Assembly (NCBI GenBank): GCA_964035545.1
Contig: OZ037771.1
Span: 12,032,980-12,096,979, forward strand
From: Bugula neritina
Lineage: Eukaryota > Bryozoa > Gymnolaemata > Cheilostomatida > Bugulidae
DNA: 64,000 bases
Direction of reading: 5' to 3'
Shown: piece after piece, positions 51,266 through 62,788 of the stretch
Position numbering within the stretch: the stretch's first letter is position 1
Layout: every line of letters begins with the position of its first letter
The notes under the pieces: generated by a model
Databases searched by the model: none
Told to the model about the DNA's origin: nothing
What the model saw: only the letters and a program-made list of their open reading frames with translations
Program-made: the position numbers and the translations under genes

Positions 51266-51554
51266 TTTTGTATATTTCTCCAATATTATTATGAAAGTAT
51301 AATGATACGTTAAATTTTTAAATTTGACTTCTGTCAGCAGATTAGTGAGTGTCAAATCCCCCCTTCCCCCTTTCAGTCGGTGAATTCTGCCACCAGTTCA
51401 CTAAAACATCATGTGATGCATTAGAAAGTCAAATACAGGCCAGAGTTATTATCTTATAGCTGGTGCAGAATATAACAACATTTAGTTCTGTTTGGTAGAA
51501 AAAGTGCTGCCAATTTTGTTAGCTGTTTGAGGTATTGACTTGTAAATGTTTCAG

Positions 51555-51653
51555 ATTGACGTCTGCATAATGACTTTGTGTGGCACCAATAGAATGAGTC
51601 ATTCATTCCAACTGAGCATGCTCAAGATGCTTTTTGATGAACCTGGCTGAAAG
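51555..51653 (+). other. Exon-like segment, possible GPCR leader exon
   Basis: A 99-nt segment preceded by TGTTTCAG and followed by a consensus AAAG|GTAAGTG. It has a short ATG frame (MTLCGTNRMSHSF...) ending in TGA before the donor, so it would be non-coding or a uORF. A CRE-like TGACGTC is at its start. Assignment to the GPCR is inference. Confidence 0.3.
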
Positions 51654-52049
51654 GTAAGTGTCCTGCATGTAACAAAACAAAAATTTGGTTGCCAAATTTG
51701 ACCTAATTCATTTCATATATTTGTATGCATTATTAAAAAAATTAGTAACCATGTGTTGCAAATTTTCAATGTAATTATAAATGATCATACATGCATTGAA
51801 GTGATATACAAGGTATTGTGTGTATTGTGACAAAGAGGACAACTCCATAAACATACATTTTGAAAATAAGCCTAAATAACATTTCTGTAAAGTAGTAACA
51901 CAGCTGCATGGTTAAATAGAAATGAAAAATTAAGCTATTTAGCATATAAATATATTTCATAAAGTAGTGCATGCTAGTTAGATAATTATATTTTTGTCCC
52001 ATGAAGCTTTGTATATTTTTACTACAATAAATGAATAATATTTTATCAT

Positions 52050-52262
52050 TAGTGGTCTAGGGGTTAGAGCGTTTGCTTAGTAAGCACGAAGTCTTAGGTT
52101 CGAACCCTGACAAAGGCCATTGGTGATGTTAGGAAGAGCATTCAGTCATAATTGTTTGTGTTCCCTCATCTTAATAAGTTCGGAGCTCGATTTAACAAAA
52201 TCCCTTTCCATCAGGAGTTCTCACAGGGATGGTGACTATAAACTTGCGTGAGTTTTTTATTA
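52050..52262 (+). mobile_element. tRNA-derived SINE, fullest copy
   Basis: TGGTCTAGGGGTTAGAGCGT (A-box region) and GGTTCGAACCC at 52098-52108 (B box) form a tRNA-like head. The body runs AAAGGCCATTGGTGATGTTA, GAAGAGCATTCAGTCATAAT, TTTCCATCAGGAGTTCTCAC, ACTATAAACTTGCGTGAG. Related copies are at 25090, 39615 and 63760. Confidence 0.85.
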
Positions 52263-53651
52263 GTAGTAGAGGTTTTTGCCTTGAAATGTGAAGTAAATAT
52301 TCTAATTGCATATTTTACTTTCAGCAGCTGTGGCATAGCTATGCACTGAGGAGTTGTGTTCTCTTATGTTTGGACAGCTTGACCAACACTGTAATTTGAT
52401 AGATAAATAATGTGGTTGTTTAGAAAGTAATATTGGCTTAAATATCACCTATATTATTTAAATTATGTAGTATGTTTGTTATGATTTGGTTTTTGATTTT
52501 ATGTATTGGTGACCATGGCAGCTTTCTGCAAGATACTATATAATAGTATCTTGCATACAAATTTGACTGTTTGCAACTAAATACCCCCTCCCCATGTTAT
52601 GTCATGATGTTATGACACTAGTCATAGCAAATACCTGTAGTGACATTTCAACTAGTGCATAGACAGTCTCTTTCAGCCTCTCTACTCCCCTATACACTCG
52701 TATTTTATACATTTACATTATTCTGTAATAATATAAGGTATTTTGCCAGTCTATAACATGTCCTAGTATTATTATTATCTGAATAATATTAAGATGTGCC
52801 AAGCAGTCTGCATTACTCTCTAGGAATGTGTAACTTAGAGATCATTTATATAATGTAATCTAGCCACTGATCTCAACTGAAAACAAAGCGGCCGCCCACT
52901 CACTGCCAGATAAAACCTGTTACATACCATGAACATTCGTGATAAAGTGTAGATATTGATGTTAGCAACCATTTTAAAATGGTGTAAGAGTTTATGTATT
53001 CTGTATTAAAATCTCATTGTATGACGGCCTAGGCCTACATGTAGTGTCCATTTTTATGTATTTTCTAAGAAAAACATTCATTTTCTTATCTATAAATTTT
53101 CAACATTTTGACTCATTTGATTAATTTAAGTTTATTTCACCAATTTTCTGAAATGTTTAAATCAATTTTCATGCTGTCTTTGAAATTCACGCTGACTTTA
53201 CAGTTTAAGGAAACAGTAGAAAGCTGTTTCCTCGTCTATTCTAAGAAACAGTAATCAATATGGCATGTGTTGTGTGTGTTGTTAGATTAGGTGATAGTTA
53301 ATTGAATAGAATACATGAATATATAGATCTACATAACCACATAATATGCTCCTATCTATACTCATTATTACAATAATGTGATACTCTTAGCCTGTGGTCT
53401 CTCCACACTTCACTGCTGTATGCTAACAGTGGTTAATAGCCATTTAGCATTATTGAGCTGAGGCTAAGAGATGACACCATTACCCTTTCTCAGTGAATAT
53501 AAAACAACTTTGCTCATCCAGGACTGGGCTATAAGAGCTTTACATAGTAATTAGCTGTGGATACCACATAGTGTATTATACTACATAAGCTGTGGAAATA
53601 TATTGTTTATTCTTTTCTACTTTTTGGAAATACTAACTTATTGTTTTACAG

Positions 53652-53692
53652 GTTGAATCAGAAGAAAGTTGTAACAGCAGTAAAATCAGTTT
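53652..53692 (+). other. Exon-like segment, possible GPCR leader exon
   Basis: A 41-nt segment between TTGTTTTACAG and GTAAGTTC, good splice consensus on both sides, 1 kb upstream of the GPCR start exon. Coding content cannot be judged at this size. Confidence 0.25.
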
Positions 53693-54320
53693 GTAAGTTC
53701 TTTTCCTCTTTTATGAAAAAACTAGCTGCATATATTTATTTATATTATTCATTTATATTATGCTATGATATGTCATTTAATTATGTAATATTGTGTAGTA
53801 TTTACATGTCATCGAAAAATTACAAACTTTTAACTCATAAAAAGTCTAAATGTTGATTGATAATTTATTTATTCATTATTTACATTATTTAATATTATTT
53901 ATATTATATTTATATAATATATTATTGTATTTATTCACTTATAATTTAATTGCCGTTGCTATGTACATCTGTGGTGAGACATTATTACTATATGTTGAGA
54001 AACACAATGTGTGTAGGTAATTATTATAATACTTTATACATAATAAATTTACCTGCATGGTAAATCATCCTTTTCAATTCAACCATTTTATCTCTATCTT
54101 TTTTGAAGACGTAACAGCATTTTATTTGTATGAAATTTTCCACCTACTAGCGTACCTTGTGTTTCAACTAAACTCGGTTTGCATATAAACTCAAACAGTT
54201 CACGTTTGCTTTTTATTCTACACGATAAGAAATGCTGCATAGTAAAAGTTATTTAAGGGCTTTTTTCAAATGCACTGCTGAGAGATTTTGCATAGATATC
54301 ATTATACTGCTACCACCGTT

Positions 54321-54452
54321 CTGTAAGTGGAGGGGTTTTGTAAGTGGAGAGGTTCTGTAAGTGGAGGGGTTCTGTAAGTGGAGGGGTTCTGTAAGTGGAG
54401 GGGTTCTGTGAGTGGAGAGGTTTTGTAAGTGGAGGGGTTCTGTAAGTAGAGG
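54321..54452. repeat. 17-bp minisatellite, eight units each containing GTRAGT
   Basis: Unit TTCTGTAAGTGGAGGGG, at 54323, 54340, 54357, 54374, 54391, 54408 (GTGAGT), 54425 and 54442 (measured at the GT). It lies about 200 bp upstream of the GPCR first coding exon on its sense strand. Minus-strand frames such as LTEPLHLQNPS are repeat artefacts. Confidence 0.95.
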
Positions 54453-54656
54453 GGAGAGATGTCGTTAATAACTTTGTCTCCGCGAGGTCTGGCAACTGAA
54501 CTCACCTAATTTTCTATCACTGTCTTAAGTTTTGGCTTAAGTTTTGATCTCTCGGTTTTTCATTAAGATTTCATTTTTTCAACAACACACAATAATTACA
54601 ATATTCTTATTCCAACGTGTGTATTGACTCAGTAGGAAGGCGTGGCTCCGTAGAGA

Positions 54657-57600
54657 ATGTCCGTGACCTCAGCCTCTATTCTCATAGCTCAGTACTATAG
54701 ACAGCGCAGACACAGTCCACACTCTAACCTATCAGCTGACGTGATGTCAGCATCAATAGACAAGGGCGACAACTCTTCGGCAGCGACTGTCTTGTCAAAC
54801 GTGACGTCAAAGGTTCAGCTGACCACAATGGATGAGATTATATTATCCTTTCACGCCATAGTCTTCATTCTTGCTGTCGTTGGGAATGGCTTGGTGAGTG
54901 AAATATTGCGAAACATTGTTTCTGCTTGAATGTTGGCATTCAAGGAGTTCCTTTCATTCATTTCATGAAAAGAAGGATACTAGTTTTATGCCCTATTAGT
55001 TTTATGATAAGGTATGTAGTATAATATGTGTATATTAATGTATGTATTGTGTATATATGGTAGAGTCTACATTGTATACATATGATGAAGTATGTAGTAT
55101 TTTTTATGCTAATGTATGTATGTGTTATGAATATATAATAAGTATATAATATCATGTAATAAGTATATAATATCATGGACATGTATGTATAGTAAAATAT
55201 ATATGAATTGTATATGATAAAGTATATGTATACTATGGATATATTATAGTAAGTATATATATTGTATGTATACATATATAGTAAAGTATGTAATATGTAT
55301 ATATAGTAAATTATGCAATATGTATAATATAGATAAAGTACTTTGGAAGGTTATACACTTATAGGCAGTGTTCTCAGTAATAGTAACTTACATATACTAT
55401 AGTTATGCTAAAAGTTGGTGGGACTGTACTTTAGTATGCATGTAGTATTTAGTACATGGCTAGTACCTACTAACATACATATCTCAGGCCAGAGTATAGA
55501 AGTCTCCATTGTACTGATAACATGCATGTTTGCTACATAACTTCTGTATTTACTGCATTGTCTGTAACTAAACCAGGGTTCAGCATAACCAGATCCTTGT
55601 CTAAAAATACAATTTTGATATCCGGTTACCATATTTATTGCAGTAGTGTCGAGTAGCATAAAGATCTTAATTGTGTTGAAAAATGCTAATGATTTGAAGC
55701 TCTACCGTAATGTAACACTCTGTATAATAGTGGAATCGCTACAATGTCTGGTATGTGGGCAGTTAGTGGTATGTAACTCGGTTGTTCTATTTGAACTGTT
55801 TTTATACAAAAATGTTAGGACTGCCACTTTTGTCTGCTCTAGAAAATTTTGAAGTTGTCTTGTTGATATCAAGACAAATCACATGTTTGGTAAAAAAGGC
55901 AACTAAAATCTTCAGAAAATACTGTAATTTCTAGGCGCAAGTAGACTTGTCGGAAATACTTAAATTTTTAGAACCTATTAGAAACGGTTGAACATAGCAC
56001 GGTGTCTCTGGAATGAAGTTGCAGCAATATTAAATCTACCATGAAATTGGCTTGAAGCATCACATCCTGATTGGACATTGTTTTATATATAAATTCTTCA
56101 GACTTGAATAAAGTTGATCATGTGACAGGCAGGCTCTGTTTGGATTTAAGTGCCCCTACATTCTATACATCTGATACATGAAATTAGCTGATACTGAGTT
56201 GGTGGTTCCTTCACAATGCTGATTAATAATTTTTTGGTAAAAAAGTTTTTCTAAGTAAATACTGCACTATTATATTCTGAACCAACACATAATACTACTC
56301 CTCATGTGTTATTTCTCTAAATACATATTATAGATCATATTACCTGTTAAATGCAATGTTATACTGACAATAAATAGGATTGTTATTAATTGCAATTGTT
56401 AATTTTTGTTTTAAATCAACTTGTTAGTGACTGAAGCAGCGAATAAATATGTTAGAGTCTTTTTAAACTTTTCTGAAAATTCAAGTGGATAGTTGAAAGA
56501 TTTGATTTTCTGTGCCTAAAAGGTTTGCTAAAATATACTGTATTATTTACAATCATTTACTGATTCAACATTGCGTTTATTTTGTTAACAGTTGATGAAA
56601 CTAATCTCAGGTCTTGTACAATTTTAGTTTTTCAGTCTCACAGCCTGTATTAATTGGCACTTCTATGAGTTAGGATGTTATTTCAGGTGATAGCCACGCT
56701 GGTTCAGAACAGGCGTATGCGGACGGTAACCAACGTCTTCCTCCTGAATCTGGCCGTCAGTGACTTACTTCTGGCCATCTTCTGCATGCCTTTCACTATC
56801 ATACCTCTGGTTATGGAGGACTTTATCTTTGGTCATTTCATGTGCGTCCTGGTTCGCTACCTGCAAGGTGAGCTAGACTCTTTTTATATACAGGTTTAGC
56901 TCTTTTCTCATGTAAATTTTTGCTGTGTTTGAGGTGTTTTATATGACAGCTAAAATTTCTAATATTTACCTTTTGACATGAAACAAGGCGCAGTCAGATT
57001 TTTGCTTTTCAATCTTGTTCAACTTAAATTTATTTCACTGAAGTCTTGTGATAGTTTACAATAATAGTATAACATAATGCTGTAGCAAGCAACTATATTA
57101 TATAGCTTCATGATATTTTATTGATAATTTTATTATGGTATATTGTAAAATATTATTATTTTGGTAAACAGTATTATAATTATATTATATTATATGATGT
57201 CATTATATATTACTATGTTATTATATAATATTGCAATGATTTATTAGCTGTAGAATATGTAGTAAAATATAATGATATACCGTGATTATACTTCATGCAA
57301 GAGTGTAAGTTGCTTTACGCGCTGTTTTAGGGATGTCGGTATCTGCCAGTGCCTTCACTCTGGTAGCCATATCACTGGAGAGGTTCTACGCTATATGCAG
57401 TCCTCTCACGTCCAGGAAGTGGCAACACCTGAAACACAGCTATAAGGTGAGTTGGTGGCTTCCATTAGAATAATCTTATCTCTTGTAAAATTCTTAATAA
57501 TGTTTCCTAGAACTCTGTAGGCTTGTTCTTCTCTGAAACATAATGTAAGCCAGAAGAACTTAATTGTTTTATGAATGAGAAAAAGCGTCAAATAAAAAGT

Positions 57601-60600
57601 GCAATAGTTGGTACAAGTTTAAGCAACTTGAATACCCTGCAACTAAACAGAAAACATCAATAAGCATAATATATTTTCCGTATGTTTAATGTTGTGCCTG
57701 TAAAATTGAAATCAGGCAAATTTTTGTGACTTATTTACTTCCAAGCAAAGGGCACTTAGTTGGAACAATTTTCGAATGCATTTTGTGATAGCTTGGCAAA
57801 AAATGTTCTTTTGGACTTTTTTCATAATATTTCTCACAATTTCATTCATGGTTTTTTTACTAAAGTCGCAATTCTTATCTTTAAAGCGTCAACTTTACAC
57901 AACTTTGTGATACAACACCAAAGACAGATACTGGAAAAGCTTGCAGCACAAAATTGTATCGTTACTATTCTAAAGATGAATATAAAAATAATACAAGAAA
58001 CAACCAACATGTTTATCAACAACAGACGTCTTTTTGCTAGCAGACGTCTTTTTCATTATTATTTTCAATTTCTAATATTAGTGAGGATTGGACTTATACC
58101 AAAAAGCTGGTATTACTACTGCTAATAGTTACTAAATATAATAATGTTATATTGCTAATATCCTCTAATGCCCATCTTATAGTCTGAATGTGCACCTTTG
58201 CCAACAACTTTAAGGATGCTAATGTTGCGTGGAATGTCTTTCAATTATGTAAAGCTATGCATGTTATAATGTTTGAGGAATATGTTATGGTTTAGTCGTC
58301 ATTCACTGAGATAGCGATTAACCGCTTGGTGGGGTGCTATATTCTTTATTGTGGTAATGTTGGGTAAAAATAATTTGATTTGACGTCAGAGTGAATGAAA
58401 GTATATGGTATTTTCAAAGTTGAAATAAACCTCAATATTTTTCAAGTTAATAATTATATTGTATTCTATTGTTTTGTGGACTTTTACACTTGGCAAATAC
58501 CGGCTTTAATGCCTTTCTAAACAAGCTCCTTTTCCAAATGCGAATTATGACCTCTAAATTATGGTTTATGTTATACTTGTATGTGAAACTGGACCAAAGA
58601 CATAGATGTCTGTATAAATTGGCTGCTTCTCTCAAAAATTTGTTGCAAATTCATTGTGATACTGGATTATTTCAACTGGAAATATGTTTTCTAGTGGTGA
58701 ATTGCAGTAACCATTGTTTTAGGTGATAGCTGTTATTTGGGCCACCTCAATGATCATCAACCTACCTCTGGCATTCTTCCAAACCATAGTTACTTTCCCC
58801 TCTGGGAGTAGACAGTGCTCTAATAAGTAAGTTGCTCAATCGTTATACTAGAACTCTCAAATAGAGCATATAAATTGTCAAATAAAAATTTTGCATGTTG
58901 GTGATTATATTTAGTTTATTTTGAACTAAGAGCGTAAGTAAGTTGTCAAGTGTTTGCAATTAAATCGTACACTTTCTACTCTCACTTTTTGATAACTTTG
59001 CACTAATTGAAATTTTTTTTTCAAATTATTTAATTACTATAATTTTAGCATTCGCCATTTGTATTGTCGTGACTAAAACTGGAATCACCTTTACTTTAGC
59101 ATTTTATACTATACACACCACACTGTGTATACCACACTGTGCATACCACACTGTGTATACCACACTGTGTATACCACACTGTACGTACCATACTGTGTAT
59201 ACTACACTGTATATACCACACTGTGTATACCACACAGTGTATACTACACTGTATATACCACACTGTGCATACCATACTGTGCATACTACACTGTATATAC
59301 CACACTGTATATACCACACTGTGTATACCACACTGTGTATACCACACTGTGTATACCACACTGTGCATACCATACTGTGCATACCACACTGCAATTTGTT
59401 CACAAACTCAATGCCATCACAACTGTCTGACACCTTTGAGGTGTTTCAAGAGTGTTTTGTATGAAGTATATGCACAGAATTCTTCACCATCTTCCATCTG
59501 CAGATAGTGATAAGATAGTAACAGAAACCACATCATGGCTGAAAGTGTCTATCTTATTCCAAGTTTCGGTTCTGGTTGAAAGTTTAAGTTATGTCATATA
59601 TAATTTTGAAGATTGTTTTTTGCCACCAATTACAGTGAATATTATATTGTCTACTTTCTCAGTTTCATGAATCTTCAATCTGAATATGCATTCCATGCAC
59701 CACTCACAGACTGAGACCACTAACACAAAGTGGTGCCAACAAATATAAAACTCCATACTATCTGGAAATTAACTATGTTAAACAATGCCTATCCCTGGCT
59801 AATTACACCAATTAGCTTCTCGCCCAAAGGAATTCTTATGTAAAGAAACTTTTTTATTTAATCAGAAAATCACTTTAACTCATTCTAACATTTCAAAATA
59901 TTGAAAAATAATTTACTCATTTCGTAAGCAATTGAGTCCACCATTTACTCATCGCATATTGTATTGTTTCATCATTAAGTAAATGTACCTCAGATTTTAA
60001 TGCAATTTGACCTTGACCTCAGGTGTGTGTTCCTCGTAGGTGGCCAAACTTGGTCGTGCAGCAGGTTTACTACTTCATTCACCTGGCCATTGCTGACTTG
60101 ACAGCCCCTCTTATCATCATGTGCATAGCCTACAGTCTCATAGCCAAGACTCTGTGGAACGGGTTAAAGACTACCCACATTGTTGGTAACAGAACTTATG
60201 TTTATACTTGAGGAAACTCATACAACTTCTAGAAATATTGTAGTCTGTAGCTGATCATAATTTGTGAATGAAGAGACAACTTTGTTGTTATTTCTTTTGG
60301 TTTATTCCCAATTTTGCAAAGTTTTGCAACAAAAAAATCCAAAATTCTTTTTACTTTTTTCAAAAAAAAATTTCATAAGCATTTAAAAAGATACGAGGCA
60401 ATTTGTTTCAAGCTATTGGGTAGACAACACTTACTTGTATTAGAATTATAATAACCCAATCAGATGGTAAATATAATAATTGAGAGCTCTTAGTCAATAC
60501 AGTGTGTGTATAACTAAGGTTATTGATTCATAGCAATTATATTATTAGTCTAATTCTTCTGACCACCGCATGACCTTGCAGACACCACCTTGGGAGAGAA

Positions 60601-62775
60601 GACGAGAAGGCAAATGTCGTTGACGAGTGACGGCAGCGACTTGAGTGAAGACTGTGACATGCTGCCAGGTGTCAAATACAAAAAAATTGCCAACAAAAGT
60701 TTGACTCATCAGATTAACTTCTCGCCTCAGAATTCAAAGAGTTGCGGGCGTCAAGACACAGTGATTAGCCTCAGGAGTCATGTTTCAGCTGTGAGTTGAG
60801 ATACTAAGGCTATGTTATGAGTTGCAGCTACCATTGGGATTTCCCAGACTGCTGGTTGTGAATATACTATGTAGTGGTTACTATGTGACACTTATTATAC
60901 AATTGTTCTTAGAAATAACATATATTACACTTTTAAAGTAATATATAGTATGCTAAAGGTTTTTCCTTTCTAGCATTATTTATATCATTAAGAGATTTGT
61001 GTCATACTGATCTTAATCAGTGTAATGATTTGTTACTCTTTCGACATTTATTTTATTAATACAGTTAATTTATATTTATTACTATTTATTATTATTATTA
61101 ATATTATTTATTAATTAATAGTTTGGAAGATGTACCATTCGGGTATTGCATACATGGTGTATACGCAAGACACTCTGTCTTCCTGTGCTAACGATTTTAT
61201 TTTCTTGCTTCTGGCATATTTTTGATAGGCAAACTTTGTACATTTCAAAACCTCTTACGATATTCTATCAGGATATAGTGATAGTGATGTAGTATGTATT
61301 GTATGTATTGTGATAGTGATGTAGTATGTACTGTATGTATTGTGATAGTGATGTAGTATGTACTGTATGTATTGTGATAACGTTGTAGTATGTACTGTAT
61401 GTATTGTGATAGTGATGTAGTATGTATTGTATTTATTGTGATAGTGATGTAGTATGTACTGTATGTATTGTGATAGTGATGTAGTATGTACTGTATGTAT
61501 TGTGATAGTGATGTAGTATGTACTGTATGTATTGTGATAGTGTTGTAGTATGTACTGTATGTATTGTGATAGTGATGTAGTATGTACTGTATGTATTGTG
61601 ATAGTGTTGTAGTATGTACTGTATATATTACAGTCTAATGTGAAGTCTAAGAGAAGGGTCATACGGATGCTGTTTGTCATAGTCATGGAGTTCTTCATCT
61701 GCTGGACTCCTCTCTATCTAGTCTACCTCTGGAGTCTGTTAGACAGCGCAAGCGCCACTAAACACCTGCCCTCTCCTGGAATACTCCTTTCTATATTTCG
61801 TCTGTTAGCCTACACTTCCTCTTGCTGTAATCCAATCACGTAAGGGCTTACATCCTAGGTTGTACAGGGTGCTGTGCAATGAATGTTTTAGATTATGTAT
61901 TCTTCTATTCTTTAGTTAAATATATATGTAGCTTTCTCAGACAATAATAATATAGTAAATATTCTTCATGTAATTTGTTTAACAAACGGCTTTTAAGCGT
62001 CCAAAGAAAATGTTGAGAAATTGTCGGTAATATGGAGCAGTTTTATTTGGTTTTAATACGCAAAGATGAGACTTTGAAGTATTTGCAGTAGTTATTGTAA
62101 AATGTTACCAGCTACCTTAACCATTATTTGTTGTGTTTGCATCACACAGTCATATGTTATGCAGGTTAAAATGCACTTTATTAGAGAAAATAATATTGAA
62201 ATTCTTTTTAATCTCTGAAAGACGGGCAACTTGTATAGTTACCTGCCTATTAAGTAGATTTACCTGATGCTATGTTTTTGTGGCTTTTTTTAACAAATCT
62301 AAAAAACTTCCAGTTTATTTCTATGGTTGAATGCAACCTTAAGATAAACCAAGTGGTACCAGATGTTATATAATGATGTAATGTGGGTATAGATAGCACA
62401 GTTAGTGCAGACCGTCTTTGTATTGGTAAGCTATCTGCAGAAAAGTCATAGTCTCAAATGAATATGGCTGAGAGAAAGTTTGTTAGTATATATATTATTT
62501 ATCTTACATTTAGGTACTGCTTTATGAGTAAGAAGTTTCGAGCTGCTTTCCTAACAGCGTTTAGATGTTCCAAGTTACACAGGAGATCAACGATCCAGAG
62601 CACTCAAATCACGTACTGCGACAATAACGGGACGAACAACAATCACCCCCTCCTTCAACGACAAAGTTCTCGATCTAAGCGCCTGAGGTCCGTCTCAAGT
62701 AATGGCAGCATCCAAATTATGAAACTGCCTTTGGAAAAGGAACTCTCAAATGGCAAAGGCGTTGCGTTTTTCTAA
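54657..62775 (+). CDS. CCKR: Cholecystokinin/gastrin-receptor-like class A GPCR, eight coding exons
   Basis: Exons 54657-54893, 56687-56867, 57331-57446, 58723-58826, 60040-60185, 60582-60790, 61634-61839, 62514-62775. Phases agree, giving 486 residues. TM1 ends exon 1; TM2 and ECL1 are in exon 2 (RMRTVTNVFLLNLAVSDLLL, then FIFGHFMC with the disulphide Cys). TM3 is in exon 3 (SLERFYAICSPLTSRKWQ), TM4 in exon 4 with the ECL2 Cys (SRQCSNK). TM5 is in exon 5, the long third loop in exon 6, TM6-TM7 in exon 7 (FFICWTPLYL, YTSSCCNPIT). TM7 end and tail are in exon 8 (YCFMSKKFRAAF). The SRKWQ, DSASA and YTSSCCNPITYCFM signatures place it with CCK and sulfakinin receptors, which usually couple to Gq. 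The DRY motif is ERF. N-glycosylation sequons (NSS, NVT) are in the N-terminus. The start at 54657 follows an in-frame TAG at 54651; the ATG at 54744 is an alternative. Confidence 0.93.
54981..55330. repeat. TATGTATA-rich low-complexity tract
   Basis: About 350 bp of GTATATAATAT and GTATGTAGTAT variants in the first GPCR intron. Its Tyr-Thr-Ile frames are artefacts. Confidence 0.85.
59107..59392. repeat. 14-bp minisatellite ACTGTGTATACCAC, about 20 copies
   Basis: Tandem ACTGTGTATACCAC with variants (GTGCATACCAT, GTATATACCAC) in the GPCR intron between exons 4 and 5. All six frames are open with Tyr-Thr-Leu-Cys repeats, which gives several spurious ORFs. Confidence 0.97.
61281..61628. repeat. 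32-bp minisatellite ending at the exon 7 acceptor of the GPCR
   Basis: About 11 units of TGTAGTATGTACTGTATGTA followed by TTGTGATAGTGA. The array runs into TATATATTACAG|TCTAATG, the exon 7 acceptor, leaving no separate polypyrimidine tract. Confidence 0.95.
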
Positions 62776-62782
62776 TTTATTC

Positions 62783-62788
62783 AATAAA
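62783..62788 (+). terminator. Candidate polyadenylation signal of the GPCR
   Basis: AATAAA 7 bp after the TAA at 62773-62775. It is very close to the stop, so the 3' UTR would be only about 30-40 nt unless a later signal is used. Confidence 0.5.

Larger units (their letters stand above)
46357..54656. other. Intergenic region between divergent TBC1D19 and the GPCR
   Basis: The genes diverge, so both promoters should be here. It contains solo LTR B, AGTCTAATAGTC micro-repeats (47100-47175), the second AGTAT-rich tract, a 1.75-kb TIR element with a nested copy, a SINE, and the GTAAGT array at 54321-54450. Two exon-like segments (51555-51653 and 53652-53692) may be leader exons of the GPCR. Confidence 0.6.

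Noticed and set aside
52050-52110. Functional tRNA gene
   Set aside because: A and B boxes are present but the sequence does not fold as a clean cloverleaf and continues into a SINE body shared by other copies.
54302-54505. Minus-strand frame with LTEPLHLQNPS repeats
   Set aside because: Shadow of the 17-bp GTAAGT array; no splice sites or similarity.
57760-58125. 121-codon plus-strand frame as a gene
   Set aside because: It lies in the GPCR intron between exons 3 and 4, has AT-biased composition, no recognisable domain and no splice context.
59069-59507. Several overlapping frames of 97-131 codons on both strands
   Set aside because: All come from the 14-bp ACTGTGTATACCAC array inside a GPCR intron.
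60023-60039. Extension of GPCR exon 5 to an acceptor at 60022 (giving CVPRRWPNL)
   Set aside because: Exon 4 ends in phase 2, so this acceptor breaks the frame; the acceptor CTCGTAG at 60039 keeps it.
61255-61698. 147-codon minus-strand frame rich in Tyr-Thr-Ile
   Set aside because: It is the reverse of the 32-bp array and overlaps the sense coding exon 7 of the GPCR.
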